Of a stretch of DNA of 64,000 nucleotides, positions 16,441-23,793 are shown one piece after another. Position numbers and translations under genes: made by a program. The notes under the pieces are model-generated. The model was not told the DNA's origin. It did not search any database and worked only from the letters and a program-made list of their open reading frames with translations. Location: assembly GCF_009758255.1 (NCBI RefSeq), contig NZ_WSEN01000010.1:62001-126000 (forward strand), in the 5' to 3' direction. Position 1 is the first letter of the stretch; every line of letters starts with the position of its first letter. The DNA comes from Microbacterium sp. MAH-37. GTDB lineage: Bacteria > Actinomycetota > Actinomycetes > Actinomycetales > Microbacteriaceae.

Positions 16441-16460
16441 CAATTAAATATATTGAATTG
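16441..16460. promoter_or_regulatory. AT-rich operator C before aldehyde dehydrogenase 1
   Basis: CAATTAAATATATTGAATTG is a 20-base near-perfect palindrome (two symmetric positions mismatch) sharing TATTGAAT with operators A and B. It sits just upstream of a possible -10 (CATAGT, 16465-16470) for the dehydrogenase at 16517. Confidence 0.7.
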
Positions 16461-16516
16461 ATCTCATAGTGCGGACGCCCCTCGGGTCCGACCCGCCGAT
16501 CACGGAAGGATCCGCA

Positions 16517-17893
16517 ATGAACGCACTCCTCGCCACGGTCTCCGCCGAGGCCGGGAACGGCCGCCCCATCCTCGACGCCGCTACGCGGGAGGTGATCGGT
16601 TACGCCCCCGAGCAGACCGTCGCCGAGCTGGATGCCGCGATCGCTACGGCATCCGCCGCGCAGCCCGCGTGGGCCGCACTCGGGCACGCCGAACGCTCGC
16701 GGCTGCTGCGCCTGGTGGCGGATGACCTCGATGCCAGCGCCGAGGAGCTCGGGCAGATCATCACCCAGGAGCAGGGCAAGGTCGCGGGCGCCGGAGAGGT
16801 GCACGGTGCCGCGCACTGGCTGCGCGCGGCCGCGGACACCGCGCTCGAGCCGCAGCAGCTCGGCGACGGCGCCGAACTGCACTACGTGCCGCTCGGTGTG
16901 GTGGCCTCGATCGGTCCCTGGAACTTCCCGGTGATGATCGCCGTGTGGCACATCGCGCCCGCACTGCGCATGGGCAACACCGTGGTCATCAAGCCCTCCG
17001 AGTACACGCCGCTCAGCGTGCTCGCGCTCGCCGAGATCCTGCACCGTCACCTGCCTGAGGGCGTCGCAACGGTGGTGTCCGGCGACCGCGAGGTGGGTGC
17101 GGCCCTCGCCGCGCACCCCGGCATCGCGAAGATCGTGTTCACCGGCTCGACCGCGACCGGCCGCCGCATCGTGGAGAGCTCGGCGTCGAACCTCGCCCGC
17201 CTCACCCTCGAGCTCGGCGGCAACGACGCCGGGATCGTGCTGCCGGGCACTGACGTGAACGCCCTCGCCGACAAGCTGTTCTGGGGCGCGTTCGGGAACA
17301 CCGGGCAGGTGTGCGCCGCGCTCAAGCGGCTGTACGTGCACGACTCGGTGTACGACGAGACCGTCGAGGCCCTCGCCGAGCGCGCGAAGTCGACGCCGAT
17401 GGGATCGGGGCACGACAAGGACAACCGACTCGGCCCGGTGCAGAACCCCTCGCAGTTCGACATCGTGTCGCGTCTCGTCGAAGACGCGAGAGAGCGCGGC
17501 GCGCGCATCGTCGCCGGCGGCGAGCCCGCCGCCGACCTCGGCCCACTGTTCTACCGGCCCACGATCATCGCCGACGTCGAAGACGGCGCCGCCGTGGTCG
17601 ACGAGGAGCAGTTCGGTCCGGTGCTGCCTGTGATCCGCTACACCGACATCGACGACGCGGTGCGCCGCGCGAACGGCACGGAGCAGGGACTCGGCGCGTC
17701 CGTCTGGGGTCCCGATGCGGATGCCGCCGCCGAGATCGCCCAGCGGCTCGAGGCCGGCACCGTGTGGATCAACCAGCACGGCGGCGTGGAGCCGTCCATC
17801 CCGTTCGGCGGTACCAAGGCGTCCGGCTACGGTCTGGAGTTCGGCGTCGAGGGACTGAAGGCGATGGCGGCCACGAAGGTCATCCGCCGCTGA
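16517..17893 (+). CDS. NAD(P)+-dependent aldehyde dehydrogenase 1
   Basis: A 458-residue aldehyde dehydrogenase oxidising an aldehyde to the acid. Visible features are GPWNFPVMIAVWHIAPALRMGNTVVIKPSE, the cofactor glycine motif FTGSTATGRRI, the general-base glutamate in LELGGNDAG, and the nucleophilic cysteine in GQVCAALKR. The start ATG 16517 has GGAAGGA 6 bases upstream; the GTG at 16469 lies in the promoter. It belongs with the aminotransferase and ThDP enzyme 1 by the shared operator. Substrate unknown. Confidence 0.92.
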   Translation: MNALLATVSAEAGNGRPILDAATREVIGYAPEQTVAELDAAIATASAAQPAWAALGHAERSRLLRLVADDLDASAEELGQIITQEQGKVAGAGEVHGAAHWLRAAADTALEPQQLGDGAELHYVPLGVVASIGPWNFPVMIAVWHIAPALRMGNTVVIKPSEYTPLSVLALAEILHRHLPEGVATVVSGDREVGAALAAHPGIAKIVFTGSTATGRRIVESSASNLARLTLELGGNDAGIVLPGTDVNALADKLFWGAFGNTGQVCAALKRLYVHDSVYDETVEALAERAKSTPMGSGHDKDNRLGPVQNPSQFDIVSRLVEDARERGARIVAGGEPAADLGPLFYRPTIIADVEDGAAVVDEEQFGPVLPVIRYTDIDDAVRRANGTEQGLGASVWGPDADAAAEIAQRLEAGTVWINQHGGVEPSIPFGGTKASGYGLEFGVEGLKAMAATKVIRR

Positions 17894-17912
17894 GGCGGTC
17901 ACCCGCACACAT

Positions 17913-17950
17913 GCCTGAGGGCCGGTCGCATCGGCGACCGGCCCTCAGGC
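17913..17950. terminator. Bidirectional terminator between convergent genes
   Basis: Perfect 17-bp stem GCCTGAGGGCCGGTCGC with complement at 17934-17950 and loop ATCG. It lies between aldehyde dehydrogenase 1 (plus) and flavin hydroxylase 1 (minus) and can serve both. Confidence 0.85.
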
Positions 17951-17959
17951 GTCCCCGGA

Positions 17960-19624
17960 TCAGACCGCGGCGGCGACCCGTGCGCCGCGCAGCAGCTCCC
18001 ACAGCTCCGCCGCCGTCGCGGCATCCGCCTGCTCCCCGCGCCAGACCACCTGCTGGTCCTGGCGCACCAGGGTGAGCGGGAAGCGGTACTCGGCGGGAAG
18101 CACATCGTCGTCAGCCTCGACCACGCTGAGCGGGATGCCGCGCAGCTCGGCCTCGGAGGCGAGCTCCGCCGGTTCGCTCCCTGGCCGGGCGACGAGCGTG
18201 TAGCCAGGCGAGAGCAGGTCGTAGAACGACGTGCCGTCGGCAAGGCGGAAGTGCGGGGCGCGGCATCCGGGCACCGTCGACGGCGTGTACTCGCCCATCG
18301 TGTAGCCCGGCGCCGGCTCGTCGTCGTAGGCGATGACCGGCGACGCGTCGTACACGTAGCCGTAGTTCAGACCTGCGGCGGCGAACTGCGGTTCGTTCAG
18401 CGCGTGGACGGCCGCACCGAACGCGGCGCGCGCAGCCTCGCCCTCTGCCGAGTCCTCCTCGAGGTGAGCCGGCAGCGACGGCTTCGCCAGCTTCTGCTGA
18501 TGGTTCATCGCGAAGTGCGAGACCTGCTCGGTGATCGGCCGGCGCTCGGCCTCGTAGGCGTCCAGGATGTGCTCGTCGGCCCAGCCGTCCAGGTGCGCGC
18601 CGAGCGCCCAGGTGAGATTCAGCACGTCGGCGATGCCGGCGTTCATCCCGAACCCCGCGAACGGCACCCAGAGGTGAGTCGCGTCACCGGCGAGAAAGAC
18701 CCTGCCGTCGCGGAACCGGTCGGCGAGCAGGCGCCGCGCGATCCAGTCCTCCTTCGAGACGGCCTCGTACGCGAAGTCGTCGGAGACGCCGAGGATCGCC
18801 CGGATCGCGGCATCCCGGTCGACGGAGCCAGGAGTCGCGGCCTCGTCCGGCGAGAGATAGGTGTGCACGAGGAAGGTCTCGCGACCATCGATGGCGTACA
18901 CGTGCCCGAGGCGGCGCGCGTTGAACGTGTAGTACCCCCAGGCACGCGGCTCGTCAGCGGACATCCGGTCGTACAGGTCGGCGGAGCGGATGCAGGTGGA
19001 CTGCACGTGCTGCAGCACCGGGTCGCCGCTGAGCTTCGCGCCGATCTGCTTGCGCACGTTCGAGCGTCCGCCATCGGCGCCGATGAGGTAGCGGCCGCGG
19101 AGGGCGCGCTCGTCGCCGCCGTCGAGGTCCGAGACGACGATCGAGACGCCGTCGTCGTCCTGCGCGAGGCTGTGGAACAGCGTCTCGTTCAGCAGCATGA
19201 CGCCGGGGGCAGCGGCCGCGTGCCGCGCGAGGATCGGCTCGAGGAAGGTCTGGTTGATGCGGTGCGGCGGCTCCGGCGTGTTCCAGGAGGTGTCCGGTCC
19301 GGTGTGCGACGTGTACCGCTGGCCGCTGGCCGGAATGGCGATCCGGGCGAACTCGCGGCCGGTCAGGGCGGTGCGGAAGGCGACGTCCTGCGGGTAGTCC
19401 GACGGGAGCCCTGCGGCGCGCACCTCCGCGGCGATGCCGAGGCGACGCAGGCTCTCCATCGTGCGCGAGGCGACGTGGTTGCACTTCACGTTCGGCGGTT
19501 CGAGGTAGGCGCGCTGCTCGACGACGATCACGGAGACGCCGCGCGAGGCGAGGTCGAGTGCGGCGACGAGCCCGACCGGGCCTGCTCCGACGATGAGGAC
19601 GTCCGCGTCCGGTTGCTGGGTCAT
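17960..19624 (-). CDS. FAD-dependent aromatic hydroxylase 1 (PheA/TfdB type)
   Basis: A 554-residue class A flavoprotein monooxygenase that would hydroxylate an aromatic ring using NAD(P)H and O2. The FAD-binding GAGPVG is at residues 13-18, the DG motif is LIGADGGRSNVRKQIG, and the GD motif is VFLAGDATHLWVPFAGFGMNAG. A C-terminal thioredoxin-like segment (after about residue 415) fits the PheA/TfdB/MhpA group. It is the last gene of the six-gene unit from 23631, 10 bases after RraA-like protein 1. Its association with extradiol cleavage suggests it generates a di- or trihydroxylated ring. Confidence 0.9.
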   Translation of the reverse strand: MTQQPDADVLIVGAGPVGLVAALDLASRGVSVIVVEQRAYLEPPNVKCNHVASRTMESLRRLGIAAEVRAAGLPSDYPQDVAFRTALTGREFARIAIPASGQRYTSHTGPDTSWNTPEPPHRINQTFLEPILARHAAAAPGVMLLNETLFHSLAQDDDGVSIVVSDLDGGDERALRGRYLIGADGGRSNVRKQIGAKLSGDPVLQHVQSTCIRSADLYDRMSADEPRAWGYYTFNARRLGHVYAIDGRETFLVHTYLSPDEAATPGSVDRDAAIRAILGVSDDFAYEAVSKEDWIARRLLADRFRDGRVFLAGDATHLWVPFAGFGMNAGIADVLNLTWALGAHLDGWADEHILDAYEAERRPITEQVSHFAMNHQQKLAKPSLPAHLEEDSAEGEAARAAFGAAVHALNEPQFAAAGLNYGYVYDASPVIAYDDEPAPGYTMGEYTPSTVPGCRAPHFRLADGTSFYDLLSPGYTLVARPGSEPAELASEAELRGIPLSVVEADDDVLPAEYRFPLTLVRQDQQVVWRGEQADAATAAELWELLRGARVAAAV

Positions 19625-19634
19625 GCTCTCCCTC

Positions 19635-20270
19635 TCAGCTGGTGATCGGCGCGCCGAGGCGCCGGAAGTCGTACACGTCGAGCGTCACCTCGCCGGTGCG
19701 GAGACGCTCCATGTAGGCGTCCTCCTTGTCGGCCCGCTCCCTCGATGCGGACAGCACCTCGTCGTAGCGGCCCGCGGGCAGCACGACCACGCCGTCGCGG
19801 TCGGCGACGACCACGTCGCCGCACTGCACGATCCGGCCGCGGAGCGTGATCGACACCCCGATCGTGCCCGGCCACTTCTTGATGGTGCCCCGGATCGAGA
19901 TCGAGGTGCTGAACGCGGGGAAGCCGAGTGCGGCGAGCTGCGCGGTGTCGCGCACCCCGCCGTCGATGATCAGCCCGCGGATGCCGCGCGCCTGCGCCGC
20001 CACCGCCATGACCTCGCCCCAGTAGCCGAACGGGGCGCCGCCGCCGTCGACCACGAGCACGTCGCCGGGCCCGGCTGCCTCGATGCCGTGGTGCAGGGCG
20101 AGGTTGTCGCCCTGCTGCGCGGTCACCGGGACGGCTCTGCCGACGAGCTGCGCGCCGTCCCAGGCTGGTCGGAAGGCGGCGTCCAGGAAGCAGTCGCTTC
20201 GCGAGGCCTCGTAGAGCGTCGCCGAGCCGAGCCGCAGCAGTTCCGCGGCATCTCGATCGAGGTCGATCAC
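19635..20270 (-). CDS. RraA/LigK-family protein 1 (class II pyruvate aldolase-like)
   Basis: A 211-residue member of the RraA fold, which includes RNase E regulators and the aldolases acting on 4-hydroxy-4-methyl-2-oxoglutarate and 4-carboxy-4-hydroxy-2-oxoadipate, plus oxaloacetate decarboxylases. The catalytic Arg-Asp pair is in LIIDGGVRDTAQ near residue 103, and GYWGEVMA provides the glycine-rich phosphate/metal loop. The insert SIRGTIKKWPGT differs from its two neighbours. It starts with GTG overlapping the stop of RraA-like 2 (GTGA). Ring-cleavage context favours an aldolase rather than an RNase regulator. Confidence 0.88.
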   Translation of the reverse strand: MIDLDRDAAELLRLGSATLYEASRSDCFLDAAFRPAWDGAQLVGRAVPVTAQQGDNLALHHGIEAAGPGDVLVVDGGGAPFGYWGEVMAVAAQARGIRGLIIDGGVRDTAQLAALGFPAFSTSISIRGTIKKWPGTIGVSITLRGRIVQCGDVVVADRDGVVVLPAGRYDEVLSASRERADKEDAYMERLRTGEVTLDVYDFRRLGAPITS

Positions 20271-20920
20271 GAGTCCGCCCTCTGCAGATCGTGATAGCCG
20301 TACCGCGCCCTGGCCTCGGCGATCGTCGCGCCGCCGAGGGCCGCCTCGAGGATCGACTCCTCCCTGGCGTGGATCAGCTCGGCGGTCTCGAGCACCTGCT
20401 CCTCGATGTCCTGCGGGATCGCGACGACGCCGTCGGAGTCGCCCAGCAGGATGTCACCGGGTCGCACCGTGACGCCGCCGATCGTGATCGGCCCCTGCTC
20501 CTCCGCGACCTCGACCCGGTCCTTGCCGGTGCGCATGAAGCGTCCGCGGCTGTAGATCGGGTAGCCGATCGACAGGGCCCGGTGCGTGTCGCGGCAGACC
20601 CCCTCGATCACCGTGCCGGAGATGCCGCGGTGGTGGGCGACGGCGGTGAGGATGTCGCCCCACACCGTGCAGTCCACGCGGCCGTCGTTGTCGAGCACGA
20701 CCACCTGTCCCGGCTGCACCTGGTCGATGAAGTCGCCGACCGTGCCGGCCGGCACCTGCGCGCTGACGTAGCGCACCGTGAACGCCCTGCCGACCATGTG
20801 CTGTCCGTCGGCGAGCGGGGCGATGCCGAGCAGACTGCCTGGCCTGGCGTGCTTGTCGAGGGCGTCCGACACGGTGGCCGTGCCGAGCTGGGCGAAACGC
20901 TGAATGAGGGTGTCTGACAT
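20267..20920 (-). CDS. RraA/LigK-family protein 2
   Basis: A 217-residue protein of the same fold. The catalytic motif is TVIEGVCRDTHR and the loop is CTVWGDILTA; SRGRFMRTGKDRVEV occupies the substrate-facing region that varies among the paralogs. The true start is ATG 20920; longer in-frame readings pass through the upstream paralog. It is two bases from the stop of RraA-like 3. A split role is possible, with one paralog as aldolase and another as oxaloacetate decarboxylase, or the three may act together. Confidence 0.88.
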   Translation of the reverse strand: MSDTLIQRFAQLGTATVSDALDKHARPGSLLGIAPLADGQHMVGRAFTVRYVSAQVPAGTVGDFIDQVQPGQVVVLDNDGRVDCTVWGDILTAVAHHRGISGTVIEGVCRDTHRALSIGYPIYSRGRFMRTGKDRVEVAEEQGPITIGGVTVRPGDILLGDSDGVVAIPQDIEEQVLETAELIHAREESILEAALGGATIAEARARYGYHDLQRADS

Positions 20921-20922
20921 GT

Positions 20923-21585
20923 CTACTCCGCGGTGACGCTGGGGAACTGCGAGTCGTGCATGACCTCGCTGACGTCGCGGCCGCTGCGCACGGCCTCCGC
21001 CATGCGCGCCTCGCGATCCGCGATGCGCTGCGCGAGTGCGACGACGCGCTCGGCCTGATCGGCGGCGACGAAGACCACGCCGTTGACGTCGGCGATGACG
21101 TAGTCGTGCGCGGCGACCGAGACCCCGCCGACCTGGATGCGCTCGTCCATCGCCTGCTGCACGATGCGGCCGCGGGCACTGATCGGAACGGCTGTCCTGG
21201 CGAAGACGGGCAGCCCGAGCGCCTCGCTCTCCTGCACGTCGCGGCAGGCGCCGTCGACCACGACGCCGGCGATGCCGCGCTGCACGGCCGCCTCGGCGAG
21301 GAGGCCGCCCCAGCACGACACGTCGGCGCGGCCGTGGTTGTCGATGACGACCACGTCATCGGGCTCGGCGATCGCGACGAGTGGCGTCGCGATGTGCGTG
21401 GCCGGTCCGGCTGCCGCCTTGGGCGCCGCCGTGACCGTGCGCACCCGGCCGGCGACCGGCCGGCCGGCCGGCCACATCGGCGGCAGGCCGTTCACGGCGC
21501 CCGGCAGCCCGAGGGTGTCCAGGGCGTCCGACACCGCGCAGCTGTCGAGCATCCGCAGCGCCGCGACGATCTCTGCCGTCGACAT
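20923..21585 (-). CDS. RraA/LigK-family protein 3
   Basis: A 220-residue paralog with catalytic VVVDGACRDVQE and SCWGGLLAEAA. The three tandem copies have clearly diverged, so they are not a recent duplication. The start ATG 21585 is one base from the stop of the dioxygenase gene, showing tight coupling to ring cleavage. In gallate/protocatechuate 4,5-cleavage a single LigK-type aldolase normally suffices to give pyruvate and oxaloacetate; three is unusual. Confidence 0.88.
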   Translation of the reverse strand: MSTAEIVAALRMLDSCAVSDALDTLGLPGAVNGLPPMWPAGRPVAGRVRTVTAAPKAAAGPATHIATPLVAIAEPDDVVVIDNHGRADVSCWGGLLAEAAVQRGIAGVVVDGACRDVQESEALGLPVFARTAVPISARGRIVQQAMDERIQVGGVSVAAHDYVIADVNGVVFVAADQAERVVALAQRIADREARMAEAVRSGRDVSEVMHDSQFPSVTAE

Positions 21586-21586
21586 C

Positions 21587-22603
21587 TCAGGCGCGCTCCC
21601 AGGTGACGAAGCCCATCGCGTTGCCGGTGCCGGCCTCGGTGCGGTAGCAGGGCTCGTAGTCGACGTTCGTCACGCTCAGCCCGACCTCGTCGGCGATGCC
21701 GGCGACAGCGATCCAGTTGCGCAGCTCGGAAGCGCCGGACATCATCTCGGAGGCGGGCACCGACGACAGGTACCCCGCGTCGTGGTCGCGCATCGCCTGG
21801 ATGAACTCGCCGTCGAGCTTCTCGTCGATGACGAAGTGGCTGAGGCCTCCGGAGGCGACCACGCCGACGCGCAGGTCGCCTGGGAACGACTGGATGGCGC
21901 GGCCGACCGCGCGTCCGAAGTCGTAGCAGCGCTTGGCGCTCGGCGGGTTCGGCTCCCAGAAGGTGTTGATGAAGATCGGCACCATCGGCACCACGGAGTC
22001 CTCGCCCATGAAGCGCTGGTAGATGAACCCGAATCCGTGCGGGATCGAGTGGTTCTCGTAGCGCCCCGCAGGCACGATCTCGGTCGCGCCCGTGTCGAAG
22101 TCGTCGGCCTGGGTGGACTGGATGATGTGCCTGCCGAGCGCGCGGTGCGTCGGGCGCATGATCGTGTGGTCGGGCACGTCACCCATCGCGGCTTCGGCCA
22201 GTCCGGGCGCCATCTCGTCGAGCTGGGCCTGGGTGAAGGGCACGTGCGCGACCTCGTCGCCCCAGAACACCGAGAACGGGGCGAGCCACTCGTCGCCGTA
22301 GGTCTCCTTGTGGTCGCTCGAGACGATCACGAGCACGTCCACGTCCTGCTCGCGGATGAAGCGGGAGAGGTCGTCCATCGACGACTGGCAGCTGTCCCAG
22401 CGCCGCCGCATCACGTCGTGGGTGATCTCGGCGGAGAAGTCCTCGCGCTGCGCGCGCAGCTCGTCGAAGCTGTACGTGCCGCCCCGGAACTTGAGGCCCT
22501 TGCTGCGGCGGTCGGCGACCCCGCGGGTCTCCCAGGCCTCCGGCGGCGCGGCCTTCAGCTGAGGTCCGTGCGAGGTGCCGAATCCTGCGACGATCTCGGT
22601 CAT
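21587..22603 (-). CDS. LigB-type (class III) extradiol ring-cleavage dioxygenase
   Basis: A 338-residue protein of the LigB/DODA extradiol family, which uses Fe(II) and O2 to open catecholic rings. The metal/active-site histidines are suggested by GFGTSHGPQ (His12), IVSSDHKETYG near residue 96 and ASGGLSHFVID near 252. No separate LigA-like small subunit is nearby, so it probably works as a single-chain enzyme. It lies between the LigJ-like hydratase and three RraA/LigK-like genes, matching the order of a protocatechuate- or gallate-type 4,5-cleavage route. The substrate is inferred, not shown. Start ATG 22603. Confidence 0.87.
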   Translation of the reverse strand: MTEIVAGFGTSHGPQLKAAPPEAWETRGVADRRSKGLKFRGGTYSFDELRAQREDFSAEITHDVMRRRWDSCQSSMDDLSRFIREQDVDVLVIVSSDHKETYGDEWLAPFSVFWGDEVAHVPFTQAQLDEMAPGLAEAAMGDVPDHTIMRPTHRALGRHIIQSTQADDFDTGATEIVPAGRYENHSIPHGFGFIYQRFMGEDSVVPMVPIFINTFWEPNPPSAKRCYDFGRAVGRAIQSFPGDLRVGVVASGGLSHFVIDEKLDGEFIQAMRDHDAGYLSSVPASEMMSGASELRNWIAVAGIADEVGLSVTNVDYEPCYRTEAGTGNAMGFVTWERA

Positions 22604-22629
22604 GGTGGATCCCTTCTCGTATGCGCCGT

Positions 22630-23631
22630 TCAGAGCCCGAACAGGCTGCGGGCGTTGTTCTCGAGCACGTCGGCGCGGCGGTCGGCGTCGAGCCAGTCGA
22701 TGTCGTCGATGAGCAGATGGATGTCGTCGAACCAGCGCCCGGTCTCCGGATCGATCTGCGAGCCGGTGCCCGGCTTCTCCGACCCGAAGAGCACGCGGTC
22801 GGTGCCGACGGCCTTCATGAGCAGCTCCAGGCTGTCCTTGGTGTACAGGCAGGAGTCGAAGTGGAAGTTGCGCAGCTTGTCGAGGTACGAGACCCCGGTG
22901 CGCACCACCGACGGCAGGAAGCGGCCCATCTGATAGGGGATGGCTCCGCCGCCGTGGGCGACGATGACCTTGAGGTCGGGGAAGTCGGCGAAGATGTTCG
23001 CCTGGATCATGCTCCAGACCGAGACCGTCTCCTCCTGGATGAAGTGCAGGCTGTACGGCTCGCGGGCGGGGAACTTGCAGCCCGCGGAGTGCAGCAGCAT
23101 CGGCACGTCGAGTTCGCAGAGCGCCTCGTAGAGCGGGTACCAGTACCGCTCGCCCATCGCCGGCGGCACTTCGGTGCCCTCGTAGGGGTCGGAGTTGACC
23201 ATCGCGCCGACGAAGCCGAGCTCTGTGACCGCGCGCCGCAGCTCGGGCAGCCACTGCTCGACGGTGATGTACGGGCTCTGCGGGATGCCGGCAATGCCTT
23301 TGAAGCGTCCGGGGAACAGCTCGGTGGTGCGGTGGATGATGTTGTTCGTCTCGGCTGTGAACCACTCGACGATCTTCGTCGGGCGCTCAGAGTGCATGGC
23401 GTGGAACGGACGCGGCGAGATCAGCTGCAGGTCGATCCCCGCGCCGTCGATGTGGGTCATGTGCGAGACGTTGCCGAAGCTGGGGTGCGGCGCGTGGTAC
23501 GAGGCGATCAGCTCGTCGTCGCTGATCACCGGGGGCTTGCCGCCGTGGGAACCGCGCGCGGCCAGCAGTGAGGCCTTCCACGCGTAGTAGGAATCCGGGG
23601 CGGTCATGTGGCCGTGGACGTCGATGATCAC
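22630..23631 (-). CDS. Amidohydrolase-family hydratase, LigJ-like (4-oxalomesaconate hydratase-like)
   Basis: A 333-residue metallo-enzyme. It matches the LigJ layout closely: MIIDVHGH (metal His6 and His8), ELFPGRFKGIAGIPQSP, the WYPLYEAL segment, FPDLKVIVAHGGGAIPYQMGRF, HFDSCLY and RVLFGSEKPG followed by IDPETGRWFDD. LigJ hydrates 4-oxalomesaconate to 4-carboxy-4-hydroxy-2-oxoadipate, the substrate of LigK. It is first in the 23631-17960 unit, 26 bases before the dioxygenase gene, which strongly supports a role just after ring cleavage. Confidence 0.85.
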   Translation of the reverse strand: MIIDVHGHMTAPDSYYAWKASLLAARGSHGGKPPVISDDELIASYHAPHPSFGNVSHMTHIDGAGIDLQLISPRPFHAMHSERPTKIVEWFTAETNNIIHRTTELFPGRFKGIAGIPQSPYITVEQWLPELRRAVTELGFVGAMVNSDPYEGTEVPPAMGERYWYPLYEALCELDVPMLLHSAGCKFPAREPYSLHFIQEETVSVWSMIQANIFADFPDLKVIVAHGGGAIPYQMGRFLPSVVRTGVSYLDKLRNFHFDSCLYTKDSLELLMKAVGTDRVLFGSEKPGTGSQIDPETGRWFDDIHLLIDDIDWLDADRRADVLENNARSLFGL

Positions 23632-23689
23632 GGGGGCTCCTCAGTGCTCTGTCTCTGGCCGCCCGGCGGGCCGGCGCGGCGTTGTCTCG

Positions 23690-23764
23690 ACGCTACGAGA
23701 GCGCCGGATGAGGGGGATCGGCGGGCTGGGGGAATCTCGCCGACGGCGATCCGACACGGTGTAC
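23690..23764 (-). promoter_or_regulatory. Promoter of the ring-cleavage operon with CGACA-N3-TGT site (site ii)
   Basis: CGACACGGTGTAC (23752-23764) matches the CGACA-N3-TGTCG core at 11 of 13 positions; the right arm is imperfect. The -10-like TAGCGT (23695-23690) lies 56 bases downstream on the minus strand, the same spacing as the other four sites. Confidence 0.6.
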
Positions 23765-23788
23765 GAAGGACGCCGGATCGCCGTCGGC
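23739..23788 (-). terminator. Hairpin after flavin hydroxylase 2, overlapping site ii
   Basis: 15-bp perfect inverted repeat (23739-23753 with 23774-23788) with a 20-base loop, 6 bases past the stop of the hydroxylase gene at 23794. The regulatory site of the next operon lies within its loop and left arm. Confidence 0.65.
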
Positions 23789-23793
23789 GGGGC

